From assembly GCA_012295275.1 (NCBI GenBank), contig CM022670.1:2185835-2249834 (forward strand): a stretch of 64,000 nt of DNA, written 5' to 3'. The notes under the pieces were generated by a model. It saw only the letters and a program-made list of their open reading frames with translations, made no database searches and was not told the origin of the DNA. Shown piece after piece: positions 41,201 through 53,864 of this stretch. The stretch is from Chrysomallon squamiferum. Taxonomy: Eukaryota; Mollusca; Gastropoda; Neomphalida; Peltospiridae. The position numbers and the translations under genes were made by a program. The number at the start of each line of letters is the position of its first letter. The stretch's first letter is position 1.

Positions 41201-43303
41201 TGATATTGTGAATACATGTCTCTCTATCTCTCTCATTTATAGATGTGTGTGTGTGTGTGTGTGTGTGTGTCTGTTAAAATTATAGTCAAAGACACAATGA
41301 AAAGTAATGTAAAAAGACAAAAGATTTATTTTATGTGATGGTTATACAGTTAAAACTGGATTTTGTAATAACAAAGAATATAACAAATTTTATTATAGAA
41401 GAAACTGATGTCTATTTATCAAAATAACGTATCTTCTTTAAAATGTTTTTTAAAACAATCTATTAGTCCATTACTCAAAAAATAAACCAAAAATATAAAT
41501 AATAAAACTCTAAATAAATAAACATAAAACATTTGATTAAATTTGCAATAAAATATTTATTCTTAATAAAAAAAATAATGAATGTTTATTTATTATTTCA
41601 TTTAAAGATAAAATATAAAATGGAACCTGCAAGCGACTTGCAAGTGCTGTAACAACAGCCAATACACTGGATGCAGCCTCTGCATCTTCACAAACATCTG
41701 AACTGTCACTCCTTTTTCTTGTGTCAATTTGCAAGTTAACAAAATCAGTTAAAACCCAGGAACCAGAGCAAGATTCAAATGACCAATCAGCAAACAGAAT
41801 TAAGAGCTGGTGTTTTCCCAGATTAATAAAATCTCCTGTCAAGATGTATGACACGTTGGTCCAGTGTTGAAAAATCTAGAAAATAAAAATATTGTAGTTA
41901 AATACAACTCAGCCTGAAACAGTAATTTGAAAAGTATATTTTCATTTTCTCAGCCTCATATGACTTGTTGCATTCTATTTTTAATACATATCAAAATTTA
42001 TATACCCTATTTAAATTACTAAAATAGGCAAGTCAGAAAATAAAAGATTTGTACTTTTACTGAATAAATTGGATATAGAAGTAATATATTGATTTAAATA
42101 ATAAAAACATTAATCTAAATAAATTATACTATCTTAAGGTAACACTGTATAAAAGTAGTTTCTGAAATTTTATTAAAAACTTTTTATGATCTCATAAATT
42201 TATAAAATTTACCAATTTACCTTTTTCTTTTGTAAATCCACAGCTAAGCACTCAGTTTCTTCTGAAGTCTGTAATTTCAAAACAGCCATTTCGTTGAGGT
42301 TACTAACAAACAACCCAATTATTTCAAAAGAAAAATCTTTTTGAAAACATGGATTATCCAGCTGAAAACATCTGTGAATTTGTCCACTGTGGAGTTCAAG
42401 AAAATACCCATCTTCTAACAGTGCAAGTACATGGCTGTCAATAACTGTCTGATTTCCTCCACTTTTGTTAATCACATGAGTAGTTGTAACTGGTGAATGT
42501 TTCAGTTTACATTTTATAACTGATAGAGTAACCAAGTTTGTGGAATAGGCTACAGGAATTAATTCTGAAGCATCTAATATCCATTTACACCACTGTCCAT
42601 CTGCTTTTTGCATTAACAAAACCAGGAACAACTGTAAAGAGACATTATTGTCCAAAAATAACTCAGCATTGGAAATCTCTTCTTGTTTTGTAATCCGTGT
42701 GAAAATAAGATAATTTGTTTCACATATACCCTGCATCCTATCTGCCCATATCAATTCTATGTTAGTAATATTTCTTATGTGCTTATAAATCCTATATGAG
42801 TGTTTGCAAAGAACAGTATTACTGCTGCCTGATGGTGAAGCTGTGTGTAGTATTTCATCCTGAAACCAAATCATAAACATATCTGTTAAAACTGAAATGT
42901 CTCTACAGATTTGTCCCTCAACATTATAATATCGTAATGGTAAAATTTCTTTTCTGTCGGTATTGTATAAGACAGCAAAGAAGTAAAAACTTGTAATTCC
43001 TGATTTAGCTGCAGGTGTATCAATGCCATGTTTACTTTTCTTCGATCGCCTATCTTTGATTAAAGCTACAATAACAGGTAATGACAAGCCAGTATCTGGT
43101 TCAGTGCATTGTCCAAAATGTACAATTTGTCCTTTGCTATATGGACGTAGCTGCATATGTAATGTATTTCGATCGTGATCAATTATTTCTCTCGAAATGT
43201 GCGAAAGTTTGTAAACACTAACTTTAATTAACGATTTGTTTTCCACTGACGCAGTAAAAATCAAACCATTTATTAGGCATGTAAATAGTTTACATTTAGA
43301 CAT
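38203..43303 (-). CDS. FANCB: FANCB-like Fanconi anaemia core-complex protein, complete, eight coding exons
   Basis: FANCB works with FANCL and FAAP100 in the nuclear complex that ubiquitinates FANCD2-FANCI during crosslink repair. Coding exons: 43303-42221, 41875-41627, 41133-41005, 40749-40580, 40486-40370, 40042-39615, 39238-38986, 38593-38203. Phases agree and the sum is 2820 nt, 939 residues (human 859). Resemblances to the human protein as I remember it: TGLSLPVIVALIKDR with a following hydrophobic strand near residues 80-110; LTGDFINLGKHQLLILFADW near 370-390 against the human DDFIGSGTEQVLLLFKD stretch; and a late ENQILLVVQYLYSHLP strand. A serine-rich stretch (SKSSSSSKHSS) lies in exon 6 and the last 100 residues look coiled-coil. 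The exon 5 acceptor (TCAAAG) is weak but is the only one that keeps frame. An in-frame stop precedes the ATG at 43303. The family evolves fast, so the call rests on ordered weak matches. Confidence 0.8.
41244..41270. repeat. (TG)n microsatellite in FANCB intron 2
   Basis: About 13 TG units between coding exons 2 and 3. Confidence 0.9.
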
Positions 43304-43337
43304 TATTTCATAGCTTTCTGTTGTAATATAAAGCAAC

Positions 43338-43400
43338 TTATGGCCACGTATTCATGTTGTTGTTTTTCAGATTGTTTACTATATCACTGAATTCAGCCAT
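43338..43400 (-). other. Upstream ORF of 20 codons before FANCB
   Basis: An ATG at 43400 in the context CCAAAATGGCTG opens a 20-codon frame that ends with TAA 34 bases before the FANCB start. If the transcript begins upstream of 43400, this could reduce FANCB translation. CCAAAATGGC also resembles a YY1 site, so it may be promoter sequence instead. Confidence 0.4.
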
Positions 43401-43440
43401 TTTGGAAATTCCGCCAAGTAATTGACCAATGAAAATATTC
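43401..43440 (-). promoter_or_regulatory. Possible FANCB core promoter elements
   Basis: On the minus strand TTGGCGGAA (43417-43409), similar to an E2F site, and ATTGGTCAAT (43430-43421), an inverted CCAAT box, sit just upstream of the upstream ORF. E2F control would suit a replication-coupled repair gene. This rests on motif resemblance only. Confidence 0.35.
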
Positions 43441-45414
43441 GTAGGATTTCCCTTTTATCTGCAAAAAAGTCCATCACAAAATTACAGAGCACCACTGCCA
43501 TGAAGACTTTCGTGAAACTGTTACACAATCAAAATAAAATGTTTCAAGTTGTGTGAATACGTTAAAAAGCATATATTCGTATAAGCTGTTTATACAAAAA
43601 ATGTGTTTACGATGGATAAAGATGCTTTTCTCTTAATTGTATTACATAAAGATTTATTGTTTTTGTTAGAAAGGTATATATTATATCTCCATCTGGTTTA
43701 AGGCTGTGGTACGTGTTTTCCTACTTATTCAAAGATGCATACGAAAAAGTATTTTGCTACTAACTGTGGCCTTACCGTCCCATAGATTATGCATTATGCT
43801 GAATGTGTCATAGATAAAATATTTATTAATTATCCATGGATCTGCAAAACACTGGTTCCTTTTTCAACAGTATTTAACAAAGAATGGCAAACATATTTCT
43901 TTATACAAATTTTTCATAAAACCATAAAACCTGATTTTTATTAATTTGATGTTTATTACATTTAATTACCACACGAACTCAGAGATTTAAATATCCTAGG
44001 TTATAGCTGGTGTGCTTACAAAGCAAGCTTTACCAATTTATGTGTAAATTGATTCGATACGTGGTAGGTTTCAGGATCAGTACTCCAAGGTATGTATTTT
44101 AAGACTTTTTGTTTTGTACTGCTAATTGGTAAATGTAGCATATAGATTGTAAGATGCTTCTTTAGTATAATTAGGACGGAAAATAAAATAAAATTAAATA
44201 AAATTAAATAAATTAAATTAAAAAAAAATAATAATAAAAAATATATAATAAATAAATAAATGATGATAATAATAATAATAAACATAACAAATAGAGAATG
44301 AAAGAGAGAAAGAAAAAGAAGAAAAACACACCTAACAGTTACCAGTACAAAAACATTCTGAATATACAGTCAAATAAAATATTTGTTTGTTCTGTTCAGT
44401 CAGTTCGAAGAAACTTTAATACCGTGAAATACAAGGAATAAACAGTACTTCTTTTTAAACAAAACCAGTTGCTAAAAGAATGTAGTAAAAACTGAAGACA
44501 AGGAAATTTCACAAGATTCATCTGTTGTTCATTACGAAAATATATATTTTTAGAATAGAAATAATTGATCAGTTATGATAAAATGCAAAACAGAAATCAA
44601 TGTCTGTTCCAAAGAAAAGCATATTTAAATGAAACACGAGGTCACACAACACTGATTTCTCTTGTTTGGTCTAATGCTAATTCTTTAAGTAACTTAATAA
44701 ATTTTAGTTGTCTTGGAAATAATGATTGTACATTCAAAAAGATAATATTATTACCAATATTTTTACTGACATGGAAAGCAATAATTTATTTTTACTTTCC
44801 TAGCAAAATAAAGTACAGAATGAGTGTAGATGTGTTTTTTTAAATTTAATGTTGTTAATTCTAAATGATTAGAAATTTTTATTGTCAAAGTACTTTTACA
44901 TGTAATATTTTAGTTTAACCCTCTCCCCCAAAAACCCAACACAAAACACTTTAATAATGAATAAACAAATAAGTAAGTAAATAATTAAGTATACAAGTAA
45001 ATAAATAAATAAATAAATAAGTAAATAAGTAAATGAATAAATGAATAAATAAATAAAGACAATGACACAAAGTTAAAGCTAAAACACAACACAAAAATTT
45101 CAAAATCAGTTGTTTCTTTATTGTAACTTATGTTTTTAACAGCTTAAAAGGTGAATTTCAGATATCCTTTGTTAACAGAACATTAATTTCTTTTCTATCC
45201 TTATAATACAAGGCAGACAAAATAAAGTAAAATAAAAATAAAAACAATCAATGGATGATTATTATTACTATGTTTGAGGGTGGGGATATTCCAGAGATGG
45301 GAAATTGTTGTTAAAATGCTAAGTACATTTATTATCCAAGGCATTTTTTTTTTTTTTTTATCCTATTTTCATTTTTACTGCAGAGATTACTATAATAAAA
45401 GTTGTTTTTGCAAC

Positions 45415-45449
<35 letters not shown>

Positions 45450-46366
45450 GTCAATTAATCAATAAAATTACATGGAAGTATGAAAATAAATTTGATAACC
45501 ATCTTTATTGAAATGGAGAACTAAAATATTTTCATACGTTTCATAAAACAAAAAATTTCATTTGATAACTATTTCATCTGTAATAATGAAACAATTAATC
45601 TTTTTCAAATATGCATCTACTGAATGGTCCAGCATGTTTGTCATGGGCACACAGCTATGAGCCTGGCTTCCGTGACTAAGACAGCACTAGTGTAAATATG
45701 TTAGAATAGTAATACAAGAAGAGTTAAGTATCTTCATATCTCACTATAATATCTTGGTAAAAAAACCTGCTTTAGGAACTGATCCCTGTACCAGTGAATC
45801 TGTAAGTCTAGGCTTCGCTAACACAAGGTTGTAAAAAATGCATTCTAAAATAATAAAAATGTTAAGTTGTTTCAGTGTATTTCCTGTAACATATGAAATA
45901 ATTGTATATAACATTTATGTTATTCAAAGAGAGTTGTTTTGTATTTTATCTGTATCAGACTGACATTAAACCTGCAACAAACAGATGGTATTCATATGAC
46001 CATAGACAGTTTAAGAGAAATTAATTGCTGGTATTGTGTAATATGACAGGACTGCTTCAGAACAAGTAATGGGACTGACACATATTGTAGTCATAGTTGC
46101 AAATGTGCTGTCAGACTGGTAATAAATCACAATGTACAACTGGCAATAAACTTTTCAAAATGACACAATCACACTGTGTATTTAAAAAAAAAAATCAATG
46201 ATGATGTTAATGTAGCTAGGTGAATTAAGGATTATTCTATTTAAGATGTGCGTAATTTTTTTTTTTTTTTTTTTTTTATATGTATTTTTTTTTTAAAGGC
46301 TGAAACTGAAATAAAGATAAATTAATTAATAATTTAACATATGTTTTTTTAATATTCAGTCACTGG
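43441..46366. other. Spacer between FANCB and RARS1
   Basis: No coding sequence is recognised. The spacer contains AAAT-rich tracts (44180-44285, 44950-45060), (TAA)n at about 45417-45450 and poly-T runs at 45347-45359 and 46257-46279. A less AT-rich stretch near 45600-46150 has no recognisable content. Confidence 0.5.
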
Positions 46367-48140
46367 TCACATCTTTTCGACTGGATTTATTCCCAGGATG
46401 TTGAACACAGCTGCTATAACACTAGCAGTGGCTTCACACAGCAGTAGTCGACTCATATCAATCTTGATAATCTCACCTGAAAATACATTTAAAAAAAATA
46501 ATACTGTTTTAGTGTGCATTTCAGCCAAATTGTTTCTAAATCTATGATTATAAAGATAATAAAAAAAAAAAAATAACATAAAATTGTCGGTGATAATGAA
46601 TGAGAGAGAGAGAGAGCACAAGCACAAAAATATTGGAGAAAGAGTTAGAAATAATGACTATATTTATTAATTAGAAAGTAACTGACTATACACAAATAAA
46701 AGGAACTGCTGGATTATTTGTTTAAGCAAAAAACCTCAGAAGTTGTTTATTATTACAACTTTAAGCAGAGTTCTTCTTGGATTTTATTACATTTTTTCCA
46801 AAGAATAATGACTTTATCAGATCCTTTGAAATACCAGTGAAGAATACCCAAAGGAGACAAGAACTTGCAAAACAGACACTTTATCAATAAACCTCAAAAC
46901 TTGTCTCGTACTTGAAACAATTGTAAATTCAGATTAAATCCCTAATTTGTCACATAATGCTGGAAGCTAGCGGGGGGAAAACACGAAAAAAAACAGCTAC
47001 CCCCCACTCCAAAACCTCACAGCCTAATTTCAGCTAACAACATTAATATAACTCAAATGGATCAGAACCAACAAAAACAACATCACAAGGCCTTTTTTTT
47101 TTTTTTTTTAATTCAAATCTTCTTTTTTTTTTCTTCTCATTATTCTTTGTTAACATTTGTTTGAATGATTGTAATTAGCAGCTTTCAGCTCCTCTTAAGT
47201 GGGTTTCAAGAGACAAGTTTATAAGACTTTCGCACTTCTGGCACTGGCCTTCATCAAAACAAAAAGTTCAAACAGTACTTCTTGTATTGACACTGAAGTG
47301 TAATTCCATTCCGCACTGAAAACTGTAACATTTGGTTTGATTAATGAGAACTGCTTGATGGAACACTTTATTCCTCCTATGCATTATTCAAACAGTCAGA
47401 AAAACATGATGACACCTTCCACACTTGTAGGGCTGCTGGTTAATTGCTTCTTTCATCATGGCAAAGGGAAAAACAAATTTTCATATTTAGCAGTTAACAT
47501 GTTTGATAGAGAATCTGTCATCACTCTTAAAGATGTTTTGTGTTCAAGAGTCTTCTAGGAATTTTGGTTTTCAATAGCTGGTTATTATCTTAGTTTTACT
47601 GAATGTTTTATAATCTCTAAACATGTTTTTATCACTGTAAGATCATAACATGACATGTAAGAGATACTAAAAAAAAAAAAAAATTAAAAAAAGAAGAAAG
47701 ATTCATTCTGAAATATGGCTAAAGATTAATAATCTGAAAACATTTTAAATAAAGTTCAGGAAAATAAATAATTAATATACAAATTAATAATAATAATAGT
47801 AATAATAATAATAATAATTGTAACAGAAATAACAATAATTATTATGATGATAATGATAATAATAAATTTAATCTCACAATAGTATCTTTAACTGAGTTAA
47901 TTCATATTCAAGTTTTGTGCATGATACTAGGTCACAAGTAATCTGTTAGTTAAAATTTTTGTTTATTGGTGATTCTTTATAATGAAGTGAAGTAATATCT
48001 CAGTATGAAACAACAGGAATAAAGGTTAAACATTTTTGGCATAACTATGTTATATTATCAGCCTCTCTCAACGTTTTTACATTGGATGAATCCCTGAACT
48101 AATATTCATGTCTCAGAAAACCCCTGGATCAATGTAAAGT

Positions 48141-48179
<39 letters not shown>

Positions 48180-49939
48180 ATAATAATAACAACCCCAAAA
48201 CAAACAAACTGGTATTTGTATTTTATAAGTCTGATCTCTTACAGATCATTAGCAGATTTCTTGGTTATGTCAAATGAGAAACTCTGCATTACATAAAATG
48301 CACTTAAGTTCATATGCATGCTATGTCTGTACTTTCAAATATGTGCCTTTGTAATAACATTTCAATCCCATTAACATCCACACCCACACACACACCAATA
48401 TACAATCTACATACTTGAAAAATCATATTGTATATCACTAAACAATACTCATATATCGGTCATTATATCACCCATATCTGAAGTCTGTATATGTCAATAT
48501 TTTATCACTATCTTAAATTATTTAGAAACAAAAGCTTTTGACATATGGGAAATGTAAATCTAATATGTATTTATCACAGAACTTCCTAGTAGTAGAAGCC
48601 AATTACAAGAAAGGCAACACTGGTTTGCTAGAAAGATTATTAAGCAATAAGTCACAACTGATTCAAACCATGCAGAGAACAGAAAAAAACAGTACATTAA
48701 AATACAGACTGAAAGCAATGACTTAAAATACAGCAGAAAAGAATCAACTCAAACTGACAAAAAAATGTGTGTCTGTATGCATATATTTGTGTGCTTTTTA
48801 TATAAAGCACAAAAATAAAAAAGACCTATAATAATAACAATAAATATACATGTAAGTAAATGAATAAAATGTAATGAAAATGAAGTAAAGTACTCTCACC
48901 TCCATCAACAAGAAAAAAAAAAAAATACCCCTCCCCAAAAACTACAACAAATAAAACAACCTCTTCTTACCCTATGCCCACAAGATAATTTGTTTGTTTG
49001 TAGTCATTTTTAAAATAAAAACTATATAAATACCTGTATGCTTATCTTTCTCTATACAGTAACAGACATCGTAGAACTCTGTGAAAGTGGTTGTCAGTTC
49101 ATACAGGTAGTCACACAGGGAGTGGATATACAGGTCATCCAAAATTTTCAAAATGACTTCTGGAAAACGTACAAGACATTTTGCCAGCTTCCACTCTTTT
49201 GGGTGGTCCAGAACAATAGCTGTAGATTGTATTGCTTTTTTCAGATCTTCAGATGAAATATTTGCCTTTCTGGCTATTGATCTAGGGATAAAAGATTTTA
49301 AAATTTTTTTAAAAATTAAAATAAATATATACACACACTCATATTGAAGGAATTATATATATATGATTAATCTGTTCAAAATTAAGTAACTTAAAGATCC
49401 ATTCTGAATAAAAGTCAAATTTTTTTAATTAAAAGTTCACTGATCCTTCCAAATACTCTCAAATAACAAATCACAAGTAACATTTTAAAAGACAATTAAA
49501 TAATAAACAACAAACCCAGACAAAACTGCTTTAAAATGAAAAAAGAAATAATAATAATAAATCCAACCCCCACAAAATCAGGAACAAGCAATAAACCCTA
49601 ATGTGATCTGCAAACAAATTAAGTAATTTTCAAATTTCAGATTTGACAGAAATACCAGTCTAACATTTCCCTCAGGCAGAACAGAACTGACTTCACTGAG
49701 GTCTTCTTTACAACATCTTACATAATAAATATTTTGTATTTAATTTCTGTTTGGAAGACCAGACAGACATTTTTCCCAAAAGAACAGAATTTCAGTGGAG
49801 GTCATTTAGTCCTGTTTGATTAGCTGCTGATTAGCATTCGAATTTATAACTGATCAACAAATGGAATCCCTGAAGAAAATGTAAATGACAAAAACTGAAA
49901 CTTGATTTAACTTTGAAATGTCATAACATAACTAGCTCA

Positions 49940-49994
<55 letters not shown>

Positions 49995-50895
49995 TTTTTT
50001 ATTTCATTTATTTTTGTTGTATGAATAAAAAAAACTGTAAAATATAAATAATTCAAAAAATAATTTTCATAGTTTCTTGAAATGACTCTTTTTTAAACTA
50101 AAATTATTTCAGTATTAAGCAACCTACTGCTCTATATAATTTCAAATAATAATTGAAAAAAAAAAAAATAAAAAAAAAAAAAAAAATGTACTAAATCTTG
50201 TGAAATGTAAATAATTTTAATCTATAATCTTAAACCACTATGTTCACTTTCTGCACATACTCTATCACACTCCAAAAATCCATAACAGTGCAGCAATAAA
50301 CTAGCAATCATTTATTCTTATGTTTATGTTTGTCATAAAAAGTATTTTTCACTTCTTTTATTTTATGGGTCACATAATGGGTACTTAGTACACAGAGATT
50401 AAATTCACGATAAAAACACTACTAAATACAGGATGTAATGCATTATCAACTCATGGATGTAAATTAAAATACAATAAAATTGCAAAGCAAGAAAATAAAA
50501 TAAAATAAAATTATGCTGCAGTATTTACATTAAAAAAAAAAAAAAAAAAAAAAATCCACTCCATAAATCATCTACCCCCCCAACAAAAACCTGAAAATAA
50601 AGCAAACAAACAACCAGCAACTATAGCATCCTAAGCAAAATGTATTGATGAAATAAAGATTTTTTTTTAAATTTTTATTTTTCCTGGCATTCTTTAAACA
50701 ATACTCAGTCCAAACACAAGCAATATGTTCTAGAAAGATGTTCATTTCATGTATAAGTACATTCTGAATATTTATTATTATTTATTTTAAATAAAAAATA
50801 AATTAACAAATTAACAAACAGAAATTTTAGTAACTTTTTCGAAAAATGAGCCATTTGAGCACCCACATATATAATAAACAATCATTAAAAACTAA

Positions 50896-50932
<37 letters not shown>

Positions 50933-53831
50933 GAAATATTCTTTTCTACATGGAATCAGTTTGTGTGCCTTAGGCCAATTCCATACAGTGAATCCTAGCA
51001 AGAAGAATTTTATACTTAAAATAATTTTAATGGTGCCAAATATTTATCAAAAGCTTTTTAAATTATGATATTCACACAAAGAACTAGGCTAAAATTTTAA
51101 TAACATAATAAGATAATTTTGATTTTCAGATATCTTCTTTTTTTTTTAAGGAGAAAAAAAAGGAATTCAAAATAAACAAAATTAATATTAACTCTACCAA
51201 CAAACTTTATTGCAAAGCTTTTTAAAATGGGTTTCATCTTTTCTGGCAACAGTTTCAAGTAATGATTATTAAAGAAATATTTTTTAACGAGATTTAAAAA
51301 CTTACCTAATCCTTGTGTAGGCATATAACAAGTATGCAGCTGTGTTACCTCGGTCGTCAAGCATCTGAAGAGAAAGAGATAAAATAAATAAAAAATATTC
51401 TTTATTAATCTTTACAGTTTTTGCAGGCCTCAATTTAAATTTATTTAAGTTCATTTATTAATTGGATTAATTGGAGTATCTTTCCGTAATTTTATTTTTT
51501 TTGCATACAGGTTTTAAAAATTGGAAAAATTCAACACCGCAGTCTTCTGTCATGTAAGTTAGAAAAAAAATAAAATAAAAAATACTTCAAACATAAATAA
51601 AATGTATTTAAAAAAACAACAACATTTAATCAATAACAACTAATAATTAAGAAAAATAATAATAATAAAAATAAAATTAGCAAAATATAATATCATTTAT
51701 CCCAGTTTATTGTTAAAGAAATGTAAGATGTTGCACTGAAGTGTAAAAAAATAGCATAACAATTCAATCTGTGGAAAAGTGGAGGCTGTTAACTCTGCAC
51801 TAAACAACTCGGTGTGTTTGTAGTTATTACATCTCTCACATCCATCCCCAGCTCTAGTTTTAATTAAGTCTTTAAGAGCACACAGTCAATATTTGTTCAC
51901 ATGCATGTTAACACAAGCTCAGGGGATAATTGAAAAAAAAATCTCTAATGCAAGTACATGAAGCTGTCCAAAGATGAAATATTTATTGCAGCAACAAATT
52001 GGTTATTTTCAGTGGCTTTGTAATATGCAATGTCTTGCAGTGCTAATTAAACACCTGGTAATTTCAGCACTGGGCAAGGTTATTAGGAGTTGAAAGTCCA
52101 GCAGAGTGATATCGAAGAACCGAGATTGTTGCAGGTCATGTGGTGAGTTTCCTTTTTGACAAAAATATATCTCTCTTTTCTTATTTATAGAAAAATCAGG
52201 ATATAAAAATGAGTATGATGTTACTTGATATAATAAAAAAAAAAAAAAAATATAAGCATCAAAACCAAAAAAAAAGAATAAAGAACTTAATGTGTACTAT
52301 TTGGATTACAAATTATTTTAAATATTTTTAACCTGCAAGTACTGAAGGTACATTTATCACATAACTACTTTGTTAAAATAGTGAATACATCTTTAACAAA
52401 ATCCTCTTCAACAATGCACATTTTTAAGACATTTATATATTAACACAGTCTGATACTTTGACATACTAACTATGAATAATTACTGCAGTATCATAAACAA
52501 ACGTTCACCTCTGAAACACAATGATAAAATACTGAAGACAGTGTAGTTTGAAACACTAACTACAAAACAAAATAAAATATTGATACTAAACACTGGAGAC
52601 AACTTGGGAACAAAAACAGCAGAAGATTCTTTCTGTATCCTGAAAACTATTTAATACTTCAAAAGACTAATTATAAAATCCTGTTACTATTAAACAAACA
52701 ACAACAAAACAAAAACAATACCACTATCTTCAGAAGTAATTTCTGTACTTTGAAACACAATTATAAAATAATATTACTACTGTGAAAATACTTCAGTACT
52801 TTGAAACACTAACTATAAAATAAAGCCATTTTAAATCAAAGATATTTTTAATGACTGACTGCAACAAACCTAATACAGAACACTACATTTGTTTTATGCA
52901 TCAGCCTGCAATACCAACAGTGATATCATTTATCTGACTCTAAAAAGTCTGTGTAAGAATGTTTAAAAGGAGGAAGTCAGTTTTGATTTGTATGGAAACC
53001 ACAACACTTCCTCAAAGGCTGCGACACATTTGAGCAAGGTGAACGTTTCCAATTAACTTGGATATTTCAGTTCACATGCAATTATTACTAGACAACACTG
53101 GATACAACACAAACATGCTAATATTTTAAAACTCTGTCAGTCTGGTGAAACATTGCTATTCTATTCTGAGAACTATTCTAACACACTGAATGAATTTATG
53201 TATTTTGAAACATTAACGACATAATAAGGATTACATACAGTATTTAGTTCTGTACCTTGAAACACTGACAATAATAAATGGCTAAATGCAAATTGCAACA
53301 ATTCTAATAAAGAAAACTACTTTTATTTTATGCATCAGCCTGCAATACCAACAGTGATATCATTGATCTGATTTTAAAAAGTCTGTGTAAGAATGTTTAA
53401 AAGGAGGAAGTCAGTTTTGATTTGTATGGAAACCACAACACTTCCTCAAAGGCTGCGACACATTTGAGCAAGGTGAACGTTTCCAATTAACTTGGATATT
53501 TCAGTTCACATGCAATTACTAGGCAATATTAGATATGATACAAACATGCCAGTAATTGCCTTCAGACCTTTCCATGTCCTATACAAATTACAATCACACT
53601 GGTCTCAGCAAATTAAAGCTTTTCACATCAAAGTAACAGTTTTTGTTGACAACAAGTCGTACAGCTCGTTTGGAATCTCTTTATGAAAATGGCTCATAAT
53701 AATCATTTTTTTTAATACTCTGAGTGTGAACTTATCTAATGATATCTTAATCTTTATTATTTTGCTGTGAATATTTGTTTAATATCTCTTAAATATATTT
53801 TGTTTTTAAGTGTTTTTTTATTTTTTAATAA

Positions 53832-53864
<33 letters not shown>

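Noticed and set aside
43304-43336. Eleven extra N-terminal codons for FANCB
   Set aside because: The upstream frame opens on TTG after an in-frame stop, with no ATG before 43303.
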